Positions 35,769-45,129 are shown, counted from the first letter of the stretch. The stretch is 64,000 bases of DNA from Paenibacillus sp. J31TS4 (GCF_018403265.1 NZ_BOSI01000001.1:1488001-1552000); one strand, 5' to 3'. Made by a program: numbers and translations. Notes: generated by a model not told the origin, from the sequence alone.

Positions 35769-36329
35769 ATGACCATGTGGATGAACCTGTTTGCCCAGCC
35801 GAGCCTGGAGGCGCTGATTTGGCTGCTTCCGGCCGCCTTCTTTCTCCATGACGGAGAGGAAATCATGACCGTGGAGAAGTGGGTGCGTTCCCGGCCCGCC
35901 CGGGACCGCCTGGAGGACCCGCGCCTGTTCAACCCCGGGAAGCATCTCACGGTGCAGTTCGCGATCGCCGTCCTGCTGATCGGCGCCTGTCTCCTGCTCG
36001 CCTCCTCGTACGCCGCGGGCCGCCTCGCCGACACCGGACGGCCGAATCCGCTGTTTGTCGGCATCGTCTCCGTCTTCCTGCTCGACGGGCTCAAGCACGT
36101 CGGCGCCAGCGTGCTGGCGCGAAGCTACACGCCCGGAGTATGGACCGCCGCGCTGGTCGAGATTCCCTACGGAGCCTACGTTCTATGGCGCCTGTTCGCG
36201 GAAGGCGCGGCCGACGGTACGACCCTTGCCGTCGGTACAGCTATGGCGCTTCCCCTTACGCTTGCGCTTGTCGGAGCGGGCCTCGTGCTGGGAGGCGCGC
36301 TGGCTCCGATGCGGAGCCAGACCGGCTGA
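35769..36329 (+). CDS. HXXEE-domain integral membrane protein
   Basis: 186 residues (start ATG 35769, or ATG 35775 which is better spaced from AAGGAG). FFLHDGEEIMTVEKW contains the His-x-x-Glu-Glu signature of this poorly known membrane family, and a second block LLDGLKHVGASVLARSYTPGVWTA matches its other conserved His and Pro-Gly. Five or so hydrophobic helices. Biochemical role unknown. Controlled, by operator sharing, with the adjacent TetR gene. Confidence 0.78.
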   Translation: MTMWMNLFAQPSLEALIWLLPAAFFLHDGEEIMTVEKWVRSRPARDRLEDPRLFNPGKHLTVQFAIAVLLIGACLLLASSYAAGRLADTGRPNPLFVGIVSVFLLDGLKHVGASVLARSYTPGVWTAALVEIPYGAYVLWRLFAEGAADGTTLAVGTAMALPLTLALVGAGLVLGGALAPMRSQTG

Positions 36330-36413
36330 CGGACGGCGCGGCGCTCGCGCTGGAGGTGTGCGGCCCGGATGCGGGGCCACGCCGGCTGGCCGTCGACGCC
36401 CCGCATCGCCGAA

Positions 36414-36449
36414 TGCAAAAAAAGGAACCGCCGTCCGGCGTGTTCCTTT
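36414..36449 (-). terminator. Terminator of the VOC/DUF1801 genes
   Basis: AAAGGAAC (36421-36428) / GTTCCTTT (36442-36449) around a CGCCG/CGGCG inner stem, with a T-run on the minus strand. Confidence 0.85.
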
Positions 36450-36557
36450 GCCATTTCTGTGTGTCCCGCTCTATCGAGCTGCAGCGTAAGCCGCCTCCGC
36501 TCGGACCGATTGCCGGACTATCGCCGCCCGCCGCGTCCTCTTGCGGTTCTCACCGCT

Positions 36558-37028
36558 CTACCCGACTGGGCTCTCTCCCGCATGAGCTCGCTGGAGGCCT
36601 TCAATGTCGATCTTCTCCATGCCGAGCATCGCAAGCCGGACCCGTTCCGCCCGGGCGGGATCCGGGTCCTGCAGCAGCTGGCCGAGCGCCCGCGGGATGA
36701 TCTGCCAGGACAGCCCGAAGCGGTCCGTCAGCCAGCCGCATTTTTGCTTGGCCCCGCCCTCGGACAGCTTCTCCCACAGATCGTCCACCTCCTGCTGCGT
36801 CTCGCAGTCCACGAAGAGGGAGATCGCCGGCGTGAAAGAGAAGTACGGCCCCCCGTTCAGCGCCATGAACTGCTGGCCCTCAAGCTCGAACGTTCCAGAG
36901 ATGACCGCCCCTTGCTCGCCTTGGCGGGACATGCCCAGAATGCGGCCCTGTTTGAATACGGAGACATAGAACTGCATTGCCTCTTCCGCCTGGTTATCGA
37001 ACCACAAAAACGTCGTAATTTTTTGCAT
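36558..37028 (-). CDS. VOC-superfamily protein, PhnB/3-demethylubiquinone-methyltransferase-like
   Basis: 156 residues: KITTFLWFDNQAEEAMQFYVSVF at the start, FMALNGGPYFSFTPAISLFVDC in the middle and GWLTDRFGLSWQIIP at the end are the standard blocks of the PF06983-type glyoxalase/bleomycin-resistance fold. Members bind small molecules but most have no proven substrate. It lies 69 bp after a DUF1801 gene, with which it is probably co-transcribed. Confidence 0.85.
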   Translation of the reverse strand: MQKITTFLWFDNQAEEAMQFYVSVFKQGRILGMSRQGEQGAVISGTFELEGQQFMALNGGPYFSFTPAISLFVDCETQQEVDDLWEKLSEGGAKQKCGWLTDRFGLSWQIIPRALGQLLQDPDPARAERVRLAMLGMEKIDIEGLQRAHAGESPVG

Positions 37029-37097
37029 CTTCGTTCCTCCTGTGTCCTTTTCCTTCGTATCCGTTGCACCCTGCCCGCACCGGGAAGACCCGTGCTC

Positions 37098-37544
37098 TCA
37101 CGATGACTGCACCGCCTCGATCCATCGGCGGACCACTTCTGTGAGCGTTTCTCGCTTGGCCTCCACATCCGCCATGTCCGTAAGCTTGATCGTTGCCCGG
37201 TCCGGGGCTGCCCATTCGAGGAGCCCGGTGGTATCCTCGAACAGACGCTCCCCGCTCACCGCCTCCTTGCGCTTTGCCCCGCGATGAAGAACGAGCAGGA
37301 ACGAATCCTTTGCCCGCAGCTGAAAAGTAAGAACATCCTCCTCGCCAAGATGAAAGCTGGGGGCGTTCCACTTGATTCTCTCAGCCAGCCGGTCGTCGGA
37401 CTCGAAAATGAGCCGCCGCACCGCCTCGATCTCCGCCTTCCTGGGATGATCGAGCCTGTCCAGATACGCCGCGACCTGCTCGGGGCCGGACGGCTTAAGG
37501 ACTCTGCCGGCAGCCGTCTTCTTCTCGCGTTTCTCTGTAGGCAT
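37098..37544 (-). CDS. DUF1801 (YdhG/YjhG-like) protein
   Basis: 148 residues. The conserved DUF1801 blocks are visible: VAAYLDRLDHPRKAEIEAVRRLI, AERIKWNAPSFHLGEEDVLTFQLRA and the closing VVRRWIEAV. GGAAGGAGGTGTGAGCG is an excellent ribosome site. The fold binds hydrophobic ligands in structures, but no activity is established. Confidence 0.82.
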   Translation of the reverse strand: MPTEKREKKTAAGRVLKPSGPEQVAAYLDRLDHPRKAEIEAVRRLIFESDDRLAERIKWNAPSFHLGEEDVLTFQLRAKDSFLLVLHRGAKRKEAVSGERLFEDTTGLLEWAAPDRATIKLTDMADVEAKRETLTEVVRRWIEAVQSS

Positions 37545-37786
37545 CGCTCACACCTCCTTCCCGCATGACGTCTATGCAGCGCCCCTCTCTCCCCGCTGCT
37601 TTTGCATAACATGTCGAACCGGTTGCTGCTCCCATCGTAGCACGGATTCGCCGCCGGCTTTTCTTACAGATTGCGCTGTTCGGCGCCTCCCTTGGACGAA
37701 AATAGGCGCACGCCCTTTCTCCGGGATTCATAAGGTGTCTCATGCGGCGCTCGCCCAGCGCTACCGAAGAAAGGCAGGAAAGCAAA

Positions 37787-38605
37787 ATGGCAGTCTCCTA
37801 CCTGGACTATACTTCTCCGTCCGTACAGTTCACGTTCGACTTGAGCAAAAACCAGTTTTTCCGGAAGGACAGCCGCAACTACATCAACATGCTGTCCATC
37901 GGGCAGCTGAACACGCTTGGAAACGTCTCTCTTCTGGACATCTTCCTCAGCAAAACGAACGTCGTCGAGCCTCATATCCATCAGAATGCGACGGAGCTCG
38001 TCTACTGCATCGCAGGCTCGGCCGTTGTCTCCCTGGTCAACCCGTTCACCAAGAAGCTGCTCAACTTCCCCATCGAGCCCGGGCAAGTGGCGAACGTTCC
38101 GCAGGGCTGGTGGCATTATGAGGTGGCGACGGCCGACGATACGCATCTGCTCGCCATCTTCGACGCCCCCGTCCCGGAATTCATCGGCGGCTCCGACCTG
38201 CTGCGCCTGACGCCTGCGAACATCTTGGCGCATACTTACTGCCTCGACGAGGAAAAAGTGAAGGAAGCATTTGCCCCCCTGCAGGAGACCGTGTTCATCG
38301 GGCCTCCCGCCGACTGCAAGTCGGACCGGGCTCCGGCGGTGTCCGCCCATCCGGCCCGGGGTCCGGCGTCGCTGGTCGGTGCAGCGTCTCCCGCCTATCC
38401 GGCTGGACCGACCGGTTCAGCGTTTCCCGCTTATCCGGCCTGGTCCGCGGCAGCTCCCGGCTACCCGATCTATCCGTCTATGCCCGCCTCGTTTCCGCCG
38501 TCGGCGTCCACCTATCCGGCTGGACCGGCCCGTACCGCGGCTGCTCCCGCCTATCCTGCCTATTCGGCTGCGGCCGTCTATCCGCACGGCGTCCCGCATC
38601 CGTGA
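37787..38605 (+). CDS. Cupin-domain protein with Tyr-Pro-Ala-rich C-terminal tail
   Basis: 272 residues from the ATG at 37787 (AGGAAAGCAAA upstream). Residues about 10-150 are a germin/oxalate-decarboxylase-like cupin: metal ligands in EPHIHQNATELVYCIAGS (two His and Glu) and PQGWWHYEVA (third His). From about residue 175 the chain is almost wholly Ala/Pro/Tyr/Ser with repeated AYPAY, YPAGP and GYPIYP pieces. Tyr/Pro-rich tails of this kind are common in spore surface and coat proteins, so a coat enzyme is a reasonable guess. No signal peptide. Confidence 0.75.
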   Translation: MAVSYLDYTSPSVQFTFDLSKNQFFRKDSRNYINMLSIGQLNTLGNVSLLDIFLSKTNVVEPHIHQNATELVYCIAGSAVVSLVNPFTKKLLNFPIEPGQVANVPQGWWHYEVATADDTHLLAIFDAPVPEFIGGSDLLRLTPANILAHTYCLDEEKVKEAFAPLQETVFIGPPADCKSDRAPAVSAHPARGPASLVGAASPAYPAGPTGSAFPAYPAWSAAAPGYPIYPSMPASFPPSASTYPAGPARTAAAPAYPAYSAAAVYPHGVPHP

Positions 38606-38634
38606 CGCCAAGCGGCGGGCAGCGGAGTCTCCCC

Positions 38635-41043
38635 TCACTCGGGCAGCAGCACGAGCCGGTTGCCCGCGGCCCGATAGTCGGACGGCTCAAGGCTGGTCAC
38701 ATGGTACAGACCGGTCGCCCAGTTCTTGACCTGGTCCCGGTACCAGGGACTGAGCCGGTGCCCGGATTGGCCGGGGCCGACCACATTGTCCGCCCGCGCC
38801 GGATCGGCCAGGTCGATTACCGTCCGCCAGGGCGCTCCGTGGTTGACCTCTCCGGTCGCGGCATTCCAGCCCGCCGCTCCCACGGTGACCCGGCCGCCGC
38901 CCATCGGAACCGGCTTGCCGTCGAACAGCAGGTCAAGCGGCTTCACGGCACTCAAAGGGTGCGGGAACACGACCGAGTGGTACTTGCCCCACCGCCAGCG
39001 GGACGGCTCTCGTCCCTGGAGAGCGACCGCATCATCGACAGCGAGCCGAAGCGCCTGCAGCGCGACCGTTTCCAGGCCGCCTTTGCCATCAAGCCACGGC
39101 TCCTTCTCGCCCTTCAATCCTTTGCGGATGATCTCGTCCTTGACGATCGCCTTGTTCACGAACAGCTTGAGCATGCCGTCCGACAGCTCCGGCTTGAACA
39201 AGACGTCGTTCATCCGCTGCATCCACAGCTCGTAGGCCAGCGGGGCCGCCTGCTCCGGGTCGTTTTCCCGGTTCCACTGCAGCAGCAGGTCGACCGTCTT
39301 GGCATCGACGGGACGCAGCTCCGGGCTTCCCTTGACCTTGGCGAGCAGACCGTCCAGCAGCTCCACCGCCTGGAGATTGCGGCGGTCCAGCTGCAGCCGG
39401 CGCAGATCGGCGGCCGTCAGTACCGGCTGGGCTTCCAGCACCTGCTGGATTCTCGCCTCGCGGTAGGGCTGGGCCCAGCTGTCGGTGATGTGGTACGGAT
39501 ACGACGGGCCGACCACCTTGTTGTTCGCCGTCGCGATGAAGCCCTGCGGCGGATTAACCGCCGTTGGCAGCTGGTCCCAGGGAATATATCCCGTCCATTC
39601 ATAGTCGTCTGTCCACCCCGGGACCGGCAGGAGGCCGTCCCCTTGCCGGCGGATCGGGATAAGCCCGTTCGCGCGGTACGCGATCGTACCGTCGCGCGAA
39701 GCGAAGACGAAGTTCTGCGCGGGCGCGTGAAAGAACTCCAGGCTTTTTTTGAATTCCTCCCAATTGCGCGCCTTGGCGAATCTCAGCACCGCCTCCAGCT
39801 CCGTCGTCGGCTCGAGCGCCGTCCAGCGCATAGCCAGCACGGTATCCTGCCGTTGGTCCTCGGCAAATTCCGAGATGACCGGCCCATGCCGGGTGACGGT
39901 TACCGGATAGGAAATCGGAGCCTCCCCCTTGATCCGGATTTCCTCGGTAACCAGCTTGGCATCCTCCCACTTGCCCATGTAGGCGAACTGGTTCGGATTC
40001 GCCGGATTCCTCTTCTCGATATATAGATCCTGCACATCGGGCCCCAGGTTGGTGACGCCCCAAGCGATCTCCCGGTTGTGTCCGAGTATGATGCCGGGGA
40101 CGCCGGCAAAGATGACGCCGCTCACCTCGACCTCGGGCGCGGACAGATGCGTCTCGTACCAGATTGAAGGCGTGGCGAGGCCGAGATGCGGGTCGTTCGC
40201 GAGCATCGGCTTGCCGGACGCCGTCTTGGAGCCGGCCACGACCCAGTTGTTGCTGCCGTTGAACGGGTCGGGAGGCAGTGCCGCGGACGCGAACGCCGTC
40301 AGATCCAGCGGATTCTCCCGGATCGCCTGGAGGATGGTAGCGCCGTCCTTTGGATACGAGGGAAACAGCGACTGCGCCTTCTCGGCAGAAACCTGCTGGA
40401 CGAGCTGGTAGCGGAACGCCTGCCCGGCCCAATGGTCGGACAGGTCGTGCGCCATGTACTTGCCGATGGTCAGCGAATCCACCGCCTGCCACTCCTCAGG
40501 CTCGTAGCCAAGTATCCGGAATTCGACCGGCAGGGAGCCCGTCTCCTTCGCCTGGCGGATGTACGCATTGACGCCCTGTGCATACCGGTCAAGCATCGTT
40601 CGCGCCGCGACCGAATAGGCGCCCAGCGAGGCTTCCGCGGCCCGGCGCAGCCCGAACGTACGGAAAAACTTGTCGCGCTCGAGCGCCCCCTTTCCCACCA
40701 CCTCACTCAACCGGCCGGAGGCCTGCCGCCTGCTCAAATCCATCTGGAACAGCCGGTCCTGGGCGGTGACGTAGCCCTGCGCCAGGTAGAGGTCCTGCTC
40801 GTTCTGTGCCTCGATATGCGGCACACCGGCTTCGTCCCGCCATACGCTGACCGGCTGCCCAAGACCGGCGAGCGCGAGCTCCCCCCGGATGACCGGCAGG
40901 CTTTTGTGGACGAGCCAATAGAGATAGCCCGCCGCGCCGGACAGCAGCAGGAGAACGACGAGCAGGACAAAGCCGACGGCTCGGGGCCATCGTTTTTTGC
41001 GGGAACCGAAGGTCGGACCGATTCCCCGGACAGCTCGGGTCAT
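38635..41043 (-). CDS. Penicillin acylase family N-terminal-nucleophile amidohydrolase
   Basis: 802 residues. A signal anchor (FVLLVVLLLLSGAAGYLYWL) is followed by the alpha chain (VPHIEAQNEQDLYLAQGYVTAQDRLFQMDLSRR), a spacer and the autocleavage site at GSNNWVVAGS (Ser about 262 becomes the nucleophile). Beta-chain hallmarks NDPHLGLATPSIWYE, GVIFAGVPGIILGHNREIAWGVTN and FIATANNKVV follow. The family hydrolyses penicillins, acyl-homoserine lactones or other N-acyl amides; the specificity is not readable. Convergent with the cupin gene only 29 bp away. Confidence 0.92.
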   Translation of the reverse strand: MTRAVRGIGPTFGSRKKRWPRAVGFVLLVVLLLLSGAAGYLYWLVHKSLPVIRGELALAGLGQPVSVWRDEAGVPHIEAQNEQDLYLAQGYVTAQDRLFQMDLSRRQASGRLSEVVGKGALERDKFFRTFGLRRAAEASLGAYSVAARTMLDRYAQGVNAYIRQAKETGSLPVEFRILGYEPEEWQAVDSLTIGKYMAHDLSDHWAGQAFRYQLVQQVSAEKAQSLFPSYPKDGATILQAIRENPLDLTAFASAALPPDPFNGSNNWVVAGSKTASGKPMLANDPHLGLATPSIWYETHLSAPEVEVSGVIFAGVPGIILGHNREIAWGVTNLGPDVQDLYIEKRNPANPNQFAYMGKWEDAKLVTEEIRIKGEAPISYPVTVTRHGPVISEFAEDQRQDTVLAMRWTALEPTTELEAVLRFAKARNWEEFKKSLEFFHAPAQNFVFASRDGTIAYRANGLIPIRRQGDGLLPVPGWTDDYEWTGYIPWDQLPTAVNPPQGFIATANNKVVGPSYPYHITDSWAQPYREARIQQVLEAQPVLTAADLRRLQLDRRNLQAVELLDGLLAKVKGSPELRPVDAKTVDLLLQWNRENDPEQAAPLAYELWMQRMNDVLFKPELSDGMLKLFVNKAIVKDEIIRKGLKGEKEPWLDGKGGLETVALQALRLAVDDAVALQGREPSRWRWGKYHSVVFPHPLSAVKPLDLLFDGKPVPMGGGRVTVGAAGWNAATGEVNHGAPWRTVIDLADPARADNVVGPGQSGHRLSPWYRDQVKNWATGLYHVTSLEPSDYRAAGNRLVLLPE

Positions 41044-41234
41044 GAAAGGGCCTCCTTGTGGAAGAATATGGTTTTCTTATTATAGGTTTGAAACCGCTTT
41101 CCAACAAGAGAAGACCATAAATTTCGGATTCGGCTGGCGGCCCGATTGTTTCCAATATTCTACCGGAAGAGCAACCTATTCCTCTTCGGAGGCGTCTTAG
41201 TAGGAGAATCCCTTGGAACAGGAGTGAAGGACCG

Positions 41235-41915
41235 ATGAAAAAGTTCGTCCTCGGCCTGGCGTGCGGCGTCGGGCTGACTGCGGCCACGGCGGCTTATGCC
41301 TCGGGAACGATCCAGGCGTATCTCTTTCCGGCCGGCTTCGTCATTCACGGCAAGGAGGCGAAGCTGGAGCCCGATTATACGGTGCTGAATGTGGATGGGC
41401 ATGCCTATGTGCCGATCCGGTTCGTGGCGGAGCAGCTCGGGCAGCTCGTCAAATACGAGAATGCGACCAAGACGATTACGATCAGCGAAACGCCCCTCAG
41501 CAAAAAACTGCGGCTGGACGAGTCGTTCTTCGCCGCGATGGCACAGGGCAGGCTGCCGGACATCCCGCTGGGCATAGGCGCCTCGCGGGAAGCGGTGCAC
41601 GCCGGCTACGGCGAGCCGCAGCGGACCGGCACGCGGCAGACCGAATACGAAGAATGGTTCGACTACCAGTACTACTTTGGCGCAGACGGAACAGTGGGCT
41701 CCATCGGCGTCCATGGCGAGACCGTCGCCTATTCCGTCACGGAGGTCAAAAAGGCACTTGGCAAGCCGGCCAGTGAAGAGGAAAGCATGATCGACGACGG
41801 CTGGGTTCTGTTCTACACGTCCGGCGGCTATTCGATTTACTTCAGCGCCGACAAACCGGACGGCACGGTCCGGCATGTGACGTTCAAGCGAGCGGATCCG
41901 ATTCACGGCGGCTAG
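41235..41915 (+). CDS. Secreted stalk-domain (copper amine oxidase N-terminal-like) protein
   Basis: 226 residues with a signal peptide (FVLGLACGVGLTAATAAYA). Residues about 25-90 form one stalk domain (FVIHGKEAKLEPDYTVLNVDGHAYVPIRFVAEQLGQLV and ATKTITIS). The rest, containing DIPLGIGASREAVHAGYGEPQ and ALGKPASEE, looks like a DUF4309-type repeat pair found in exported Bacillus proteins. Secreted, function unknown. Ends in a strong terminator. Confidence 0.75.
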   Translation: MKKFVLGLACGVGLTAATAAYASGTIQAYLFPAGFVIHGKEAKLEPDYTVLNVDGHAYVPIRFVAEQLGQLVKYENATKTITISETPLSKKLRLDESFFAAMAQGRLPDIPLGIGASREAVHAGYGEPQRTGTRQTEYEEWFDYQYYFGADGTVGSIGVHGETVAYSVTEVKKALGKPASEEESMIDDGWVLFYTSGGYSIYFSADKPDGTVRHVTFKRADPIHGG

Positions 41916-41959
41916 CAAAGCGCCGACTCCAAGTGAAGGCCGCAGGAATCAACAGATAT

Positions 41960-42007
41960 AAAACGAACCGGCCCCTTGTCCGAGAGACAAAGGGGCCGGT
42001 TCGTTTT
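41960..42007. terminator. Strong bidirectional terminator
   Basis: Perfect 18-bp arms AAAACGAACCGGCCCCTT (41960-41977) / AAGGGGCCGGTTCGTTTT (41990-42007), with T/A runs built into the stem ends. Confidence 0.92.
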
Positions 42008-42182
42008 GCGTTCGGGCTAATAGAAACCCCGCCAGCAGAACAAGAAGCAAGGGAAATACCTTCGCTCTATTTTTCTTGTCAGACCAAGGCTTCCTTTGCT
42101 CCTCCGTGCTCAAATTCCACTAATATCCATAATACTTAAACAAATGGCTTCTTGCCCTTGGGACAGGATTCCAATTTTTTGC

Positions 42183-42218
42183 TTGCGGAATAACTGCGTG
42201 CAATATATACTGTTTATA
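42183..42218 (+). promoter_or_regulatory. Promoter of the ABC exporter with TetR-like operator
   Basis: TTGCGG (42183-42188), 17-bp spacer, TATACT (42206-42211). The -10 is part of TATACTGTTTATA (42206-42218), nearly identical to the palindrome TATACTGTGTATA found upstream of the TetR gene at 45117-45129 (minus strand). Confidence 0.65.
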
Positions 42219-42252
42219 ACATATACAATTAAAAAGCGAAAGGAAGAAGACA

Positions 42253-43137
42253 ATGAGCAATCTGGCTATTGAAGCGAAAAACGTGCGTAAGCGGTTCGGC
42301 GCGCATGACGTTCTCCAAGGTGTCGACCTAGCTGTGCCGGAAGGGTCCATCTATGCTCTGCTCGGCCCCAACGGAGCCGGGAAAACGACGCTGATTCACA
42401 TTCTGTCCACTCTGGTTGAGCCGGACGAAGGCATGGTCCGCATATGCGGGCACGAGCTCGCTGCCGCCAGCATGGTGAAGCGGTCGATCAGCCTGACTGG
42501 CCAATTCGCAGCGGTGGATGAAGTGCTGACAGCCAGAGAGAACTTGACGATGGCCGGACGGCTGTGCGGCCTGACCCGGGCGGAAGCCCGCGCACGGGCC
42601 GAAGAGCTGCTGGCGCGCTTCGACCTGGAATCGGCGGCAGACAAACGCGTCCGGACGTATTCCGGCGGCATGCGCCGGAGGCTGGATCTGGCCATCAGCT
42701 TGGTCACGCCGCGTCCGGTCCTCTTCCTGGACGAACCGACGACCGGGCTCGATACGATGAGCCGGCGGACACTGTGGGACCTGATCCGCAGCCTCAAGCG
42801 GCAGGGCGTCACCGTCTTCCTGACCACCCAATATCTGGAGGAGGCCGACCAGCTGGCCGACACCATCGCGGTGCTCGACGGAGGACGCATCGTGGCCACC
42901 GGTACGGCTTCGGAATTGAAGACCCGTCTCGGCGACGAGGTGCTCGAGCTGCGAGACGGCCGCGGCAGCCTGATCCGGACGCTCTCCACAGACGGAAGCC
43001 TTCAGGACATCCGGCAGCAGCTGAATGAGCTGGCCGCAAGCGTTCCGCCGGATACGCGGATCGCCATCCGCAAGCCGAGCCTGGACGACGTGTTCGTCGC
43101 CCTTACCGCCCAAGAAAAGGAGAGAAGATCCTCATGA
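42253..43137 (+). CDS. ABC transporter ATP-binding protein, DrrA-type drug exporter
   Basis: 294 residues: Walker A GPNGAGKTT, Q-loop in SLTGQFAAVDEVLTARENL, signature YSGGMRRRLDLAISL, Walker B PVLFLDEPTTGLD and H-loop region FLTTQYLEEADQLAD. The ETARE-like LTARENL box and the ~70-residue C-terminal extension are those of daunorubicin-resistance (DrrA) ATPases. It energises export by the membrane partner encoded next; the two genes overlap by 4 bp. Confidence 0.92.
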   Translation: MSNLAIEAKNVRKRFGAHDVLQGVDLAVPEGSIYALLGPNGAGKTTLIHILSTLVEPDEGMVRICGHELAAASMVKRSISLTGQFAAVDEVLTARENLTMAGRLCGLTRAEARARAEELLARFDLESAADKRVRTYSGGMRRRLDLAISLVTPRPVLFLDEPTTGLDTMSRRTLWDLIRSLKRQGVTVFLTTQYLEEADQLADTIAVLDGGRIVATGTASELKTRLGDEVLELRDGRGSLIRTLSTDGSLQDIRQQLNELAASVPPDTRIAIRKPSLDDVFVALTAQEKERRSS

Positions 43138-43943
43138 TGACCATCCGCCAGCACCAATCCGGCCCGCAGCAAACAGCCAAATCCGCTTCCTTGGCCGTCA
43201 CGAATGCCGTCTTCATCGGGCGCAGCCTCCGGCTCAGCCTCCGCAACCCCGAAGCCCTGATTATGGCCATCCTGCTTCCCATCCTGCTCATGCTGATGTT
43301 CACCTACGTATTCGGAGGCGCCATCGATCCGAGCGGCCAATACGTCCACTACGTCGTACCGGGCATCATCCTGCTGTGCGCCGGCTTTGGCTCCTCCAGC
43401 ACCGCGGTCGATGTGACGCAAGATATGACGAACGGCATTATCGATCGGTTTCGTACGATGCCGATCTCCAGCGTGTGCGTCATCACCGGCCATGTTGTCG
43501 CAAGCCTGGCCCGCAACCTGCTCGCAACGTTCCTCGTCATCGGGGTCGCCCTCCTGGTCGGCTTTCGGCCCACCGCCTCGCTGTGGGAATGGCTCGCGGC
43601 TCTTGGCGTCATTGTGCTGTTCATTCTGACGTTCACCTGGCTGTTCGCGGCGATCGGACTCGTGACGGGCAGCCCGGCGGCCGCGGGCAGCTACGGGTTC
43701 GCCCTCCTGTTCCTTCCCTATCTGTCGAGCGCGTTCGTCCCGGTCAGCACGATGCCCGGCTGGCTGCAGGGAGTGGCGAGCCGGCAGCCGATTACCCCAG
43801 TCATCGAGACCATTCGCGGCCTGCTGACCGGCACGCCGATCCATAATCAGGCATGGTGGGCGGTCGGCTGGTGCGCAGCCATTCTGCTCGTCGCCCTTGT
43901 CTGGTCGTGGGCGGCCTTCCGCAGAAGAGCGGGACGGCGCTGA
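43134..43943 (+). CDS. ABC-2 type permease, DrrB-type
   Basis: 269 residues with six hydrophobic helices after a cytoplasmic N-terminus (FIGRSLRLSLRNPEALIMAILLP). The VTQDMTNGIIDRFRTMPIS segment and LPYLSSAFVPVSTMPGWLQGVASRQPITP near the end are typical of DrrB permeases. Translationally coupled to the ATPase gene; ends with a terminator. Confidence 0.92.
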   Translation: MMTIRQHQSGPQQTAKSASLAVTNAVFIGRSLRLSLRNPEALIMAILLPILLMLMFTYVFGGAIDPSGQYVHYVVPGIILLCAGFGSSSTAVDVTQDMTNGIIDRFRTMPISSVCVITGHVVASLARNLLATFLVIGVALLVGFRPTASLWEWLAALGVIVLFILTFTWLFAAIGLVTGSPAAAGSYGFALLFLPYLSSAFVPVSTMPGWLQGVASRQPITPVIETIRGLLTGTPIHNQAWWAVGWCAAILLVALVWSWAAFRRRAGRR

Positions 43944-44031
43944 ACGAGAGTGGCCGGCAACCCTTTGCCCGAGAGAACGGCGGTCACCTCCTGCTCGCTC
44001 AGCGAGCGAGTTCCCGCTCCCTTAACCAGCA

Positions 44032-44067
44032 AACAGCGGAACGGCTGAGCCGTTCCGCTGTTTTTTT
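44032..44067 (+). terminator. Terminator of the DrrAB-type operon
   Basis: AACAGCGGAACGGCT (44032-44046) / AGCCGTTCCGCTGTT (44048-44062), followed by TTTTT. Confidence 0.9.
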
Positions 44068-44236
44068 GCTTCCCGCGAAGAGAGAGGGACGGCTTCGCTC
44101 CGGCAGTGCCGCGGAGCTTGTCCCCTGCGTCTCGGCGGCCTTCCGCAAGCCTTACCTCTTCTCCGCGAAGCTTTTGCCAAGCCTTGCTCCTGCATCTCCG
44201 GAATTTTCGCTAAGCTTGCTCCTCCGGATCCGCAGG

Positions 44237-45052
44237 CTAATTGCCGCCCTCTTCCTCCGCAGCCGGTTCCTTCCCTTGCTTGGTGTCCAGATAATGCTGG
44301 ATCCCGTCCAAAATCCGCTCCAGGCCGAATTCCATATCGTCGCCAACCGGATTCTCGTCCTCCTTCTCTCCGGTATAGACACCCGACATGACGAGCGGAT
44401 GCAGATAAGGATACCGGTCCGCGTCCACCAGCCGCCTCAGCGCCGCCGTATAGCTCAGTCCGCTGAACGAATCCGGATCCCCTCCTTCCCGCACCAGCCG
44501 GCCCAGGTCCTGTTCGATGATGCCGCAGGACCGAGCGTAGCTGCTGAGCAGGAGAATAATCGACATTTTTTCGTAATCGCTCAGCGGAAACTCCCTCATC
44601 GTGCGCAGCCCCCACTCGACGAATCGCAGCACGTTAGGCGTGACCGGAACACCTGTGATCGGCAGATCGCCGTACCAAGGATGCTCCCGGAACACCCGGA
44701 TCGTCTCGCGGACATATTCGCGCATTTCGTCCCGCCAGTCCGCCTCTTCCCGCTGTGGCGGAATCGGGACGGCACTTGCAGCATCCTGCATAAGCACAAG
44801 GAGATCCTCCTTGCTGGACAAGTAGCGGTACAGGGACATCGTCGTGAATCCCAATGCCCCGGCCACCCGGCTCATCGACACGGCGGCGAGCCCTTCCCGG
44901 TCCGCAATCGCTACCGCCGCCTCCACGATCTGCTCCACGCTCAATTCTCCCTTTGGCCCTCTCTTGGGCTGTTTGCCTAGTCCCCAGCTCAGCTTGACGC
45001 CGTTAGGCAGGCTGTCCAACTCTTCCAGCCCGTCGTTTTCCCGGTTGTTCAT
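44237..45052 (-). CDS. TetR-family regulator with TetR_C_1 domain
   Basis: 271 residues. The HTH LSVEQIVEAAVAIADREGLAAVSMSRVAGALGFTTMSLYRYLSSKEDLL begins unusually late (about residue 38) after a charged N-terminal arm. The C-terminal domain has the EMREYVRETIRVFREHPWYG pattern of TetR_C_1 (PF02909) proteins, a group that normally controls a neighbouring DrrAB-type exporter. The shared palindrome in both promoters supports that here. Confidence 0.88.
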   Translation of the reverse strand: MNNRENDGLEELDSLPNGVKLSWGLGKQPKRGPKGELSVEQIVEAAVAIADREGLAAVSMSRVAGALGFTTMSLYRYLSSKEDLLVLMQDAASAVPIPPQREEADWRDEMREYVRETIRVFREHPWYGDLPITGVPVTPNVLRFVEWGLRTMREFPLSDYEKMSIILLLSSYARSCGIIEQDLGRLVREGGDPDSFSGLSYTAALRRLVDADRYPYLHPLVMSGVYTGEKEDENPVGDDMEFGLERILDGIQHYLDTKQGKEPAAEEEGGN

Positions 45053-45116
45053 CGTTTCCGTCCCCCATCCTCTCGCCCCGCACCGTCCGCTGGACTCCTA
45101 TCTCTTGTTTATCCTA

Positions 45117-45129
45117 TACACAGTATACC
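45117..45129 (-). promoter_or_regulatory. TetR operator palindrome
   Basis: TATACTGTGTATA on the minus strand, perfect 5-bp arms TATAC/GTATA, about 65 bp upstream of the TetR start. Matches the element over the -10 of the exporter promoter. Confidence 0.65.
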
